Below are positions 1 through 8,091 of a stretch of 19,076 bases of DNA, piece by piece. The notes beneath the pieces were generated by a model. The model worked only from the letters and a program-made list of their open reading frames with translations. It was not told where the DNA came from and ran no database searches. A program made the position numbers and the translations under genes. The DNA comes from Discostella pseudostelligera (lineage: Eukaryota > Bacillariophyta > Thalassiosirophyceae > Thalassiosirales > Thalassiosiraceae), in contig JALLBK010000672.1 of assembly GCA_036940085.1 (NCBI GenBank), forward strand, positions 1-19,076, read 5' to 3'. Position 1 is the stretch's first letter. Every line of letters begins with the position of its first letter.

Positions 1-305
1 GCTATCGTAGCGACGAGCCCGCGCGGTGGCGGTGCATCCGACGACGGACAGGATGCTCACGCCCGTCGACGGACAGACTTAGAGGATCCACGTGGAAAAT
101 TATTTGGTGCATCTTGAAGGAGAGAGGTGTGACGTCAGCCTCGTCAATGTGTTGGATCTATCGCTCGGTATCTACGATATCGGCGCGGGAGAAGAAGACG
201 CGACGGTGACGATGACAAGAGGAAGACCGTGATGCCATGCCCAGTAGAACCACTAATTATACAGACACCAACACAATAACAATAACATCCGTCGCGATAT
301 CTACC
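1..305. other. Upstream region of DXR
   Basis: No gene is recognised in this stretch. It holds the presumed DXR promoter and 5' UTR, with a perfect CRE palindrome TGACGTCA at 130-137 and an upstream in-frame ATG at 237. The end of a gene to the left cannot be excluded because the window starts here. Confidence 0.5.
130..137. promoter_or_regulatory. CRE-type bZIP palindrome upstream of DXR
   Basis: TGACGTCA is seen about 170 bp upstream of the chosen DXR start. TGACGT/ACGTCA elements are known bZIP targets and act in CO2/cAMP-responsive diatom promoters. Function here is inferred from motif and position only. Confidence 0.4.
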
Positions 306-2073
306 ATGAAGCTCTCCGCCGCCGCCGCCGTAGTTGTTCTATCAGGCTGTTTATCATACAACGTCTCCTCCTTTTCTCCATCATCTGGGAGCAGTCTCAC
401 TCGTACTTCTAGTATCAATAGCAGCAGTTCTTCACTCAATGTCTTCTCTCCGCCCGGATCCGCCGGCACCGGTGCCGGATGGATCGATCCCTCCGCACCC
501 GTAAACACCGCCGCCTCACTCCAAAAAACACTCTCCGAATCACTCAAGGGATCCACCTTCCAAAAACGTATCTCAATCTTAGGCTCTACGGGTAGTATCG
601 GCACACAAACACTGGATATTGTCGATGCCTGTCCACAAAACTTCGTCGTTGACGCCTTGAGTGCCGGGAACAATGCCCGTCTCATGGCAGAGCAAGTTAT
701 GAAATATAAACCACAGGTGGCTAGTCTTTCGACACCCGAGGCAGCGGAGGAGTTGAAATCAATTCTAGAGGAATTGAAATGTACCAATATGCCACGGATC
801 GTTCATGGACCCGAGGGGATTGTGGAGGCAGCGACAGTTTCGACTGCCGACACTGTGGTGACTGGAATTGTTGGCTCCGCAGGTCTACTGCCCACAATTG
901 AGGCAATTAAATGTGGAAAGGATATTGCCTTAGCCAACAAGGAGACATTAATTTCCGGTGGACCCGTCATTAATCCCCTAGTGGAAAAATATGGTATCAA
1001 CATGCTTCCCGCCGATAGTGAACACTCGGCCATATTCCAATGTTTGCAAGGCGTGCCACCGGGTGGATTGCGTCGTGTAATATTAACTGCCAGTGGTGGG
1101 GCATTTCGTGATTTAAGCAAGGAGGAATTGTTTGATATGTGTAAGAATGATCCACGGGCTGTGCAGAAGAAGGCGACTACACATCCTAATTGGGATATGG
1201 GGGCGAAGATTACGTTGGATAGTGCTACTATGATGAATAAGGGGTTGGAGGTACGTTGCGTTTTGATCTTTCGCACTTTGTTTGTGTGATGAGCAGAAGA
1301 AGATGATGATGAGTAAGAGGTGGAGGACTGCATCGCATATTTTCAATGACTTGGAGAATAGCGACGCCGTTGGATGTGTGCGACAACAATGAATTGATTT
1401 GATCGAAACCTCTTCAGTAGGATAGATCGATCCGCGGTCGAAAATCTCTTCTTGTTATTGCCCATCATCTTATCGTCTCTTTGTGGAACTAACTCACCGT
1501 TGATTCTGTTCCAATACCTCTCTCTGTGTGTAGGTCATTGAAGCGCACTACCTCTTTGGCGCAAGCTACGACGATATTGACATTGTCATCCATCCCCAAT
1601 CCATTGTACACTCCATGGTCGAGACGCAGGATACATCCTGCATTGCACAATTGGGATGGGCAGATATGCGCTTGCCCATTGTGTACAGCGTCTCATGGCC
1701 GCATCGACTCAAAATGCCATACAAACCATTGAATCTTGCTGAAATTGGTAGTTTGACATTCAAGGCTCCCGATCGGGAGAAGTACCCCTGTATACAGTTG
1801 GCATATGATGCTGGGCGTATGGGTGGTACCATGACGGCGGTTTTGAATGCCGCGAACGAAGCTGCGAATGAGATGTTCCGGGAGGATGTGGGTTTGGGAT
1901 TTCTGGACATTCCAAAGTTGATCGAAGGAGCGATGGAGGCGCACAAGGAGGATTTTAAGAATAAGGATGTCACGTTGGATGATATTTTGAGTTGTGATGC
2001 ATGGGCTAGGGAGTATGTTGCCGAAAAGACAAAGAATGTAGCCTCAAGCAGTGAGCCTATCTTGATAGTGTGA
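306..2073 (+). CDS. DXR: 1-deoxy-D-xylulose 5-phosphate reductoisomerase (DXR), plastid, two exons
   Basis: Converts 1-deoxy-D-xylulose 5-phosphate to 2-C-methyl-D-erythritol 4-phosphate with NADPH, the committed step of plastid MEP isoprenoid synthesis. Exons are 306-1250 and 1534-2073; the intron (1251-1533, 283 bp, GTACGT...GTGTAG) is phase 0 and gives 494 aa. The exon join restores [14 protein letters not shown], a DXR signature. Visible motifs: NADPH-binding GSTGSIG (residues 93-99), [21 protein letters not shown] (metal ligands D237 and E239 by family analogy), HPNWDMG, then MMNKGLE with the third ligand E315 as the last residue of exon 1. I chose ATG 306 because it begins a signal peptide ([14 protein letters not shown]) followed by VSS|FSPSS, an ASAF-like diatom plastid cleavage site. 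An in-frame ATG at 237 would bury that signal. Length is normal for the family plus presequence. The gene converges on the thioredoxin-fold gene to its right. Confidence 0.97.
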
Positions 2074-2391
2074 ACCGTGGGACACAACAACATTTTGGGA
2101 TTAAAGTGGCACGTTAAGGGATGGAATAAGATGTAAATTATTCGACAATTCGTATGATATGAGCAAATCTTCTTCGGTGTCACTGATTTTCATGACGAGT
2201 AGTTTAAGGTTTCGACAACAACAACATATGACTACCGATAATGGCAAGGCAAAAGATGCATTTGTTTTCAGTTGTCACAACTAATGATGCACCAAATCGC
2301 AAATCATTACTCGATCATTCACATAAACAAATGCTGTGTTGCTTTCCCATATCGGAGCATGCCAACAATGTGCCGCGTCGTCTGCTTCATC
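2074..2391. other. Convergent 3' region between DXR and the thioredoxin-fold gene
   Basis: This 318-bp stretch holds no gene. It contains both 3' UTRs and the SECIS-like fold at 2258-2334 (minus). Short open frames here lack family resemblance. Confidence 0.7.
2258..2334 (-). promoter_or_regulatory. Candidate SECIS element in the 3' UTR of the thioredoxin-fold gene
   Basis: Read on the minus strand, starting 58 nt after the TAG stop. GCATTTGTTT (2334-2325) pairs perfectly over 10 bp with AAACAAATGC (2267-2258) as helix I. After a 7-nt internal loop on each side comes an AUGA (2318-2315) facing UGA (2277-2275), giving the tandem G.A pairs of a SECIS core. Helix II follows: 2313-2303 pairs with 2288-2278 (11 steps, one G.G mismatch, one G.U). 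The apical loop is 14 nt (2302-2289). The usual unpaired AA or CC of the apical loop is absent, so this is non-canonical. A local AGTTG/CAACT hairpin (2282-2270) competes with the base of helix II. Found by eye; not scored by any program. Confidence 0.45.
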
Positions 2392-3447
2392 CTACCCCAA
2401 TGTTCCTGCCAGCTCTTCAAATATCTCCACAAAGGTACTCGAATCCTGCGCCCCCGAAAATCCATACGGTCTACCGACGCTTTCACCTCCCTGCACTGCT
2501 GATACAATAAAATATGGTACACCTTGGATATTGTAATGTCTCCTTCCCAATTGAATCTCCTTCATGACATCTTTGGCACCTGCGTTGGTTTCTAAATGAG
2601 AACGCAAANTGTCTCGTTCCCAATTGAATCTCCTTCATGACATCTTTGGCACCTGCGTTGGTTTCTAAATGAGAACGCAAATCCTGAACCTCCTCGTGGG
2701 TAATGCCCAATTTCTCAGTTCCAATTTTAACCAGCGTATCTGTCAATGAAACATTCTCTCCCCTCTCGTACATGGCCTCAAAGATGGCAGCATTGCATTC
2801 TGATGTGGTTGGTCTACTACTTACGTCGGGTCCTACTGCTGGTCTATTCGGGTTGGAGGTAATGTAGGCGATGAGCTGATGCGCCTTAAGAGTATTTGGC
2901 CATGTTTTCCAACTGTTGAAGTTGGCACCAACCTTTCGTCCGCTTCGTTTTAGGCCGTGTGTCCAACCAGAACTACCCCATCGACGGATATTGTAGCTCT
3001 CGAATTCTTCTCCCTCCGTTTTGGTGTTTGGATCGATTATGTATGGCTACGGTGATGTTGACGTAAAATAATGATGAGTGGAGGCGCTTGACAAAAAAGT
3101 ATGAATGAATATTATATCTAGAGTATGGCACATACCTTCCATTCCACATTGATATGCGGCCTCCCATCGGTAGCTGAAGACTGAAATGTGCTCACTGCAG
3201 CATTCAGCTTCTTTTGCCCGACGTAGCACCATGGTCAGGCGAGGTCGCTGAAGACAGTGACCGAAATATGCTTATTCACTGCCGATGGCGACACGGCAAA
3301 GGCAGAGGCGGTTGACATGGCTGCTGAGGGGGCTAATACGCGTCCGAAGACCCAGATTAAGAGCAATGTGGCGGTGGCGTAGGGGAGTGGTGGTGCCATT
3401 GCCATTGCCATCGCTATGGACGCCAACAAAATCCTTTTGTCTGTCAA
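2392..3447 (-). CDS. DsbA/FrnE-family thioredoxin-fold oxidoreductase, candidate selenoprotein (UPWC), plastid presequence
   Basis: DsbA-type thiol oxidoreductase of the FrnE branch. Exon 1 is 3447-3136, intron 3135-3047 (89 bp, GTATGT...GTAG, phase 0), exon 2 is 3046-2392. Exon 2 contains a 73-nt assembly artefact (72-bp duplicate plus N at 2609); removing it leaves 582 nt, exactly in frame, for a 297-aa protein ending at TAG. Residues 61-75 read ISVTVFSDLA-TGA-PWCY, so residue 71, the first Cys of the family CPWC motif, is encoded by TGA (3237-3235), with C74 normal. Downstream family features: VEWKPYIIDP across the splice, RRWGSSGWT, FNSWKTWPNT, KAHQLI, and the cis-Pro region IQGVPYFIV followed by YGFSGAQDS. 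The N-terminus has hydrophobic stretches and STASA|FAVSP (F50), an ASAF plastid motif. The alternative is a C-to-A change in a normal Cys gene; intact flanking frame and splice sites argue against decay. Confidence 0.88.
2537..2681. repeat. Assembly artefact: 72-bp direct duplicate around a single N
   Basis: Bases 2537-2608 and 2610-2681 are the same 72 bp apart from one mismatch (C at 2543, G at 2616), with the only N between them at 2609. It lies inside exon 2 of the thioredoxin-fold gene, where one copy codes the ETNAGAKDVMKEIQLG segment. Deleting one copy plus the N (73 nt) restores the open frame exactly. This looks like two overlapping contig ends placed side by side, not a biological repeat. 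Confidence 0.93.
3235..3237 (-). other. In-frame TGA, candidate selenocysteine codon (Sec71)
   Basis: On the minus strand the codons are GAC CTC GCC TGA CCA TGG TGC TAC, read as D-L-A-U-P-W-C-Y. The family has Cys at this position (CPWC), and TGA differs from TGC/TGT by one base. No GT-AG pair could splice it out, and the frame continues for more than 30 codons to a proper donor. Confidence 0.75.
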
Positions 3448-3748
3448 GCGAGGTCAAGCGTCAGGATTTTGAGCAAATAACTTCCACGTGGAGTTGGATG
3501 ATGAGAAAGTATTCCACATTGAGTCGAGATTCAATGACACGCTGACCATGAAGCTCAGGAGTTGGTATAGCAGCATCATTAGAAGCATGATGTTGATGTN
3601 GATTCAATGACACGCTGACCATGAAGCTCAGGAGTTGGTATAGCAGCATCATTAGAAGCATGATGTTGATGTGATGTTGGATCGGCTAAAGTTTACCCTA
3701 CGATCTGTATGATGCCTCTTTATGCCTATCGTACCATCTCACAATTCT
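3448..3748. other. Spacer with the upstream region of the thioredoxin-fold gene
   Basis: Contains the presumed promoter of the minus-strand thioredoxin-fold gene and the short 3' UTR of the HA-domain gene. Almost half of it is the 72-bp assembly duplicate. No gene is recognised. Confidence 0.6.
3528..3672. repeat. Assembly artefact: second 72-bp direct duplicate around a single N
   Basis: Bases 3528-3599 and 3601-3672 are identical over 72 bp with an N at 3600. The length and form match the first join, which points to an assembler overlap length. It lies in the spacer between two minus-strand genes, so no coding frame is affected; the true spacer is about 73 bp shorter. Confidence 0.93.
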
Positions 3749-5337
3749 TCACAGCGAAATAGGGTCAATGCCCGACGGAGGAGGATGCTCCTCCAATAAT
3801 CCAATAACTTGATGGTCTCCGATTTCCTCAATCGCTTCCTCATTGTGATAATGATACTCATCACTAAATGTGTGAACTTCCGACTGCTGTTGCTGTTGCC
3901 GTTGCTGCGCATGCTGCACTTGATCTATTAGTTGTTGGTCGTCCGACTCCACCGTCCTGCTTTTCTTTCCACGAGACCCCTCCCCTCCTGTACTCTTTCG
4001 CGGCTCCGACAGTGACTTGCGCCATTCCACACCCAATTCCGTTATCAATCGTATCTTCTCCTCGTCCAGTGAGCACGGATGTCCGGCTGCAAACATCAAT
4101 TGTTCCTTTCGTAAAAATGCCAAAAATAATGGTAACCGACGATAGACCTTCTTCGTGGGGACGCTAATCCCCTTCTTCCATTCCTTCTCTAATTTGTTGA
4201 CCTTGGTATGCCCATAGGTCTCTTTGAATGATACTAAATGATTGTACATGATGTCGAATTTGACGGTTTCATTGGATGTAGATCTGCCCTTAGTGTCCCA
4301 TATGAAGTTGATGGAGTCTAGTCTTTGTATTCGGTCGTCTGTCACTGTTTGTTTGAATCGAAATATCCGGACAGAATAAGTGAGACAGTGCATTCGAACT
4401 CTCCGTACCTCGACAGCAAAATAGCTTGACACTTACATTCCTGCTGCACAAGACCCTGTCGTTTATGACTCATGGCCGTCCGTAATCTAGAAACGAATTG
4501 TGCTAATTTCCTATTCTGCTTTTGGGTAATATTGAAATGTCCAAATTCGGCATGATACCGTCTCAATTCCTCAAAGTTGCTCTCCCATAATTGATCGGGA
4601 ACTGACCATACGAAACCAATCTAGTGTTCAGATTTAACAGAAATTTTTGTCAACGTGGTTAGAGAATAAACAATGCAAAATTGAAATCACACCACCGACG
4701 AATGCACGACGACACTCACCTTGTTCAATGCATCGACCCGATAATCCTTTATATGCTTCGTATCTCCATTCATAAAATATTTGTATGACGTTCGTTGATT
4801 TACCACCCACCGGTTCAACTTGATAATCTCCGAACTACTGCACTTGGTATCGCACGGCACCGTCGTGTCACCATCATGACTCTCCTTCCATTCAATTAAT
4901 TTGCGATACATGACATTCCATCGACATGGTTGTTGTAGCTGCTCTTCCATAATCTGTTGACGGTATCGTAATTTGAGATTTTCGACTTTGGCAACACTTT
5001 CGTCGTAGACTGATTTGGCCATGTCGTGTTGGCTCTGTGCGGCTTGCAGTATGGATGTAGCGGTAGTGAGATGAACGAGTGATTGTTGTTGATGGAGTTC
5101 TGCCTCGGCGAGATGGTGTTTGATAGTGCTGTAATAGACTGCCGTAGCTGTGGCGAGAGGTGGACGCACAGATGAAGTAGTATTCGAAGTCGAAGATTCG
5201 AAGTTCAAGTGATGATGATGTTGATGCAGCAGTTGCAGCACATGATCATGCTGCTTCGTCTCGGTGGCGGCGACGGCGTCGGCGGGTATCTCCATGGCCA
5301 TTATTTCCAACTCCAAATGGGGTAGATTAATTAGCAC
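3749..5337 (-). CDS. Helicase-associated (HA) domain protein, three exons
   Basis: Exons 5337-4720, 4620-4437 and 4344-3749; introns 4719-4621 (99 bp, GTGAGT...CTAG, phase 0) and 4436-4345 (92 bp, GTAAGT...ACAG, phase 1). Total 465 aa. Residues 65-135 form a Gln/His/Ala-rich likely coiled coil. Three HA-type modules follow: one in exon 1 (RWNVMYRKLIEWKESHDG, RWVVNQRTSYKYF, YRVDALNK-IGFVW), one mostly in exon 2 (WESNFEELRRYHAEFGHFNI to LTDDRIQRLDSINFIWD), and a third in exon 3 (FDIMYNHLVSFKETYGHTKV to KIRLITELGVEW). The C-terminus has a poly-Gln run and an acidic tail. HA modules are thought to bind nucleic acid; no helicase core is present here, as is common for free-standing diatom HA proteins. 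ATG 5337 could instead be one of the Mets at residues 13 or 15. It is head-to-head with the repeat protein at 5543. Confidence 0.85.
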
Positions 5338-5542
5338 CTCGGGGGGATATGAAATGTCTGTTCAAGTCTCAATTGACGACCTAAGGTCCGTCTCATGGTT
5401 GACGATTCTGATGCTCTCGTCGAATGGTGTGGTACTGGCCATGGCCATGGTCCGTCATGGTCATGGTCATGGGCATGGGCGGAAGTCGAGACGAGCGAGA
5501 GTCGAGTGGGTGATAGAGATCGCCAATGCCTTCAAATACACC

Positions 5543-6079
5543 ATGGACACCAAAATGAATAATCCTCCTCCTCCTCCCGCACTCAACCCCGACTACGTCG
5601 ATGTCGATGCCACCCAAGGCCGTCGTGCCGATGTCGAAGAGTATGCCAATCCAACCAACAATGCCACCTCCGCGTCCACTGGCAAAAGTGCGAGTCAAGT
5701 CGGAATGGCCGTCGTTACCGGAACCGTCACCGGCCTAACCAAGATGGCAAGCGGGGCAATGCGCATGGCTCGGGATATTGATGAGAAGCATCACGTTGTG
5801 GACAAGTCGAAGAGTGTCGTAAACTCGGTGGCATCTTCGGCTCGGAGTGTCGACGAAAAGCATCAGGTGACTGCCAAGACGAAGAAGGTGGCCAATGAGG
5901 CATTGGCCAAGGCCCGGGATGTCAATGAGAAGCATCATGTATCCGAAAAGACGATGAATGCGGCAAGTCACTCCGTGAAGCAGTTGGCATTGGGTGCGAA
6001 ATTCATTTCCAAGTCGATCAAGAGCAGTACCGCTTCGAAGGATGCCGATTCGAAGAAGGCTAGCTTGAACTTGGAATAG
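5543..6079 (+). CDS. Small protein with three 24-residue DEKHxV repeats (BPA1-tail-like)
   Basis: 178 aa from ATG 5543 (context ACACCATGG). The open frame continues upstream to 5264, but that stretch overlaps the divergent HA gene and encodes a low-complexity His-Gly run, so I prefer the later start. After a Pro run and an acidic segment come a Gly/Ala/Thr stretch (50-75) and three repeats: ARDIDEKHHV (76-85), ARSVDEKHQV (100-109), ARDVNEKHHV (124-133), spaced exactly 24 residues, each followed by a Lys-rich (S/T)-x-K-(S/T) helix. The DEKHxV...EKT pattern resembles the C-terminal part of plant RNA-binding proteins of the BPA1 (ACD11-partner) type and also LEA-like helices. No RRM is present. 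Function unknown; probably a soluble amphipathic helical protein. No intron is needed. Confidence 0.75.
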   Translation: MDTKMNNPPPPPALNPDYVDVDATQGRRADVEEYANPTNNATSASTGKSASQVGMAVVTGTVTGLTKMASGAMRMARDIDEKHHVVDKSKSVVNSVASSARSVDEKHQVTAKTKKVANEALAKARDVNEKHHVSEKTMNAASHSVKQLALGAKFISKSIKSSTASKDADSKKASLNLE

Positions 6080-6776
6080 AGATATTTTGCAACCGCCGAT
6101 TGCTTCGCGTACTGTTCACAGCTCCATCATCAATGTGATTACATCTAAGAGATGGTATTGGATGCCACATCATTTCAACACTTTCATTCGTCACGTGTAC
6201 GGTTGATGTCGAGCTTCAGTTATTGCATCCGACAATGGCATACTTCCTTTATTTATGTAAATGCAGCTTTCGCGAAGTTGATAGAATAATTATTTAGACA
6301 TGTGCATGCGTGTTCGATTGACAGTGTTTTATGTGAATTATTGTAGCGTGGCGATAGTAGAGATCGAGACGATAAGTTTTGGCCGCGAGCGACTTCCAAT
6401 TGTTCGATAGACTTGTTGTGTCCATTTATGCAAGAATTCATACAATGATCAAATCGCATAGCTTAGACCGCTTGTCTCAATTCATTTACGTTCTGCTGTG
6501 TACAATTTAAGTGAACAGGAACCAAACAGCAGGCACTCATGCCTGAAATGCCCCCTTTCACTTTCAGCTACTATCACAGTCATACATTTCCACTTGCACA
6601 CTAACCCTCCGTTTTTTACACTCCTTTCGAAGAATTCTTCGGCGGGTTCGACACCATGTTGTTATCACGTGTTGATACCATATAGCGGGCACACACTTCC
6701 GTAATGCGAATGCCCCGTTCACTTTAGTCATCCACTTTCACCAGTGACACACCATTCACCTATCATTCTACACACT
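6080..6776. other. Intergenic region with a diverged tandem duplicate
   Basis: This 697-bp stretch lies between two convergent genes. Nothing is recognised in 6080-6528. From 6529 onward it holds a diverged copy of the 3' end of the neighbouring gene (see the repeat entry). Short open frames here are not convincing. Confidence 0.6.
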
Positions 6777-6843
6777 TCATATCTCAAATTTCGCAGAGTT
6801 CTTTGACCGTCTCGACATCATGTTGGACTTATCACGAGCTGAT
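6529..6843. repeat. Diverged tandem duplication covering the 3' end of the unknown minus-strand gene
   Basis: 6529-6676 and 6685-6843 align along their length with small gaps. They share GCAGGCACTCAT / GCGGGCACACAC at the left, TTTCACTTT / GTTCACTTTA in the middle, and TCGACACCATGTTG / TCGACATCATGTTG plus TTATCACG at the right. The right copy contains the last ~22 codons of the gene ending at 6777; the left copy is non-coding and decayed. Confidence 0.6.
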
Positions 6844-7568
6844 CGTTCATCACGGACTGTTCGCCTTGTCGCCACACTCCTTCCGTCAGTATGCTTCGCC
6901 ACCTGACGCGTCCCTTTTCTTGATTCATTATTATACGCGACAGATCTAGCATCTGGACGGGGCATATTCCTCGATGAATTCATCGTTGGCTTGATATTGT
7001 CCGTGGGAGCACGAAGTTGTCGTTGTGATGAACCCTTGCTTTCGGCGATGCTACCACCAGTACCATTCTTGAGCTTGAGTCCACTGCGCTTATATCGTAG
7101 CAACAGCGGTTTCAACGATGTGGCTGGATTAATCTCCACACTTCCCGATGTCACACTGGCATGTTCTGCCGGCGACATGGATCTGTACTTTTTGTTGGTA
7201 TTTTTATCATAGTCATGTGCCATCTCTATCAAGGCACGGGGAGTTGTCACCTCGGATTCATCGACGCTGGAGCATTCAAAGCATTTGACAAATTTGACCG
7301 GTGGTGCACCCTGGAATACGAAGATTGCAATATCAGAGAGTCGTTCCCATAGGGTAGGGCTTGCCTTGTGCTCTGCTTCTATTTGCTTCGCCTTCTTCTT
7401 CCTCAAGATTTCTTTCTTCCTCCGTACTTCATCTTTGTAGGATTGGAGACTATCATAGGATCCATTGCAGCAAAATGTTGATATTATTGAGTCGACGAGG
7501 CTGCTTTCATCGGTGGCTTCGGTTGGTACTGTTGAGATCTCGTCGTCATCCATGGAGTGTTTCGGCAT
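6777..7568 (-). CDS. Hypothetical basic protein, unrecognised
   Basis: 263 aa, single exon, starting at ATG 7568. I do not recognise a family. What can be seen: an acidic, Ser/Thr-rich N-terminus (1-40) with a CC pair at 33-34; a strongly charged Lys/Arg/Glu helix (about 46-68); a short hydrophobic patch LWERLSDIAIFVFQG (73-87) followed by KCFEC (95-99); then a long Ser/Arg/Asn-rich, very basic, probably disordered C-terminus ending KNSAKFEI. No clear signal peptide. Its 3' end lies within a diverged tandem duplication. It is divergent from the CWF19-like gene across 523 bp. Composition would suit a nuclear or nucleic-acid-associated protein, but that is inference only. Confidence 0.65.
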   Translation of the reverse strand: MPKHSMDDDEISTVPTEATDESSLVDSIISTFCCNGSYDSLQSYKDEVRRKKEILRKKKAKQIEAEHKASPTLWERLSDIAIFVFQGAPPVKFVKCFECSSVDESEVTTPRALIEMAHDYDKNTNKKYRSMSPAEHASVTSGSVEINPATSLKPLLLRYKRSGLKLKNGTGGSIAESKGSSQRQLRAPTDNIKPTMNSSRNMPRPDARSVAYNNESRKGTRQVAKHTDGRSVATRRTVRDERSARDKSNMMSRRSKNSAKFEI

Positions 7569-8091
7569 ATTGATGATGGTAGATGGTGTGTAGGTGATGA
7601 TGATGATGCGTGCATGAATTGATTTCCAAATGACAATCGATTACACCTTACACCTATGTCGATGTCGTCAATTGATTGCTTGATGAGAATGCTACTGAAT
7701 GGACAAGGAAGACTCCGTCAACCACAACGAATGAATAGATGATATGCTCGGTTTATGCCATGGTTTGCTGCCGAGGTTGACATTGTTGAGCATTGTTCGG
7801 TTGTTGTGTTTGATAGAGAGCACATCATCCATTGAATAATTTCTATTCTTTCCATCCTCACGCAATTGGCGGTGGACGTCGAGAGAGAGCAAAGCAAAAT
7901 TTCTGCAGAATTGATTCCTACGTAGAGTTCGACTTCCCCATGAAATAATCCAAGGAGACGACATCCGCTAAATTTTTCATGTGTGTTGCTGACGTCAGTA
8001 TGGCCCGCCCCCGCCCGTCGAATGACACATCGATCATGACCGACGACCCCGTATCCAAACATAAACACATCTCTACTACCCGCCCCCGCCC
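7569..8091. other. Divergent promoter region
   Basis: 523 bp between the unknown minus-strand gene and the CWF19-like gene. It holds a CRE palindrome at 7990-7997 and the 13-bp GC-rich element CCCGCCCCCGCCC twice, at 8004-8016 and 8079-8091, the second directly abutting the ATG. Antisense open frames across it look like chance. Confidence 0.6.
7990..7997. promoter_or_regulatory. CRE-type bZIP palindrome upstream of the CWF19-like gene
   Basis: A second perfect TGACGTCA, about 95 bp upstream of the ATG at 8092, in the divergent promoter. Motif evidence only. Confidence 0.4.

Noticed and set aside
237..305. In-frame upstream ATG of DXR
   Set aside because: It would put 23 polar residues before a clear signal peptide and spoil plastid targeting; ATG 306 fits better.
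803..1333. Long antisense open frame over DXR exon 1
   Set aside because: Shadow of the coding strand; no family resemblance and low-complexity start.
1566..2183. 205-codon antisense open frame over DXR exon 2
   Set aside because: Shadow of a well-conserved exon; composition is not protein-like.
2270..2282. Short palindrome AGTTGTCACAACT
   Set aside because: A 5-bp stem with a 3-nt loop; too small to be a terminator or RNA gene, noted only as a competitor of the SECIS-like helix II.
2350..2391. A first SECIS candidate directly after the stop (ATGA near 2390, CGAT near 2352)
   Set aside because: The upper helix has many mismatches, there is no lower helix, and the loop lacks AA; the fold at 2258-2334 is far better.
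5264..5542. N-terminal extension of the DEKHxV protein, with a GHGHGHGHG run
   Set aside because: It overlaps the divergent HA gene's coding start and is made of simple CATGGT repeats; more likely promoter sequence.
6253..6459. 68-codon minus-strand frame in the intergenic region
   Set aside because: Short, no resemblance to any family, no support from context.
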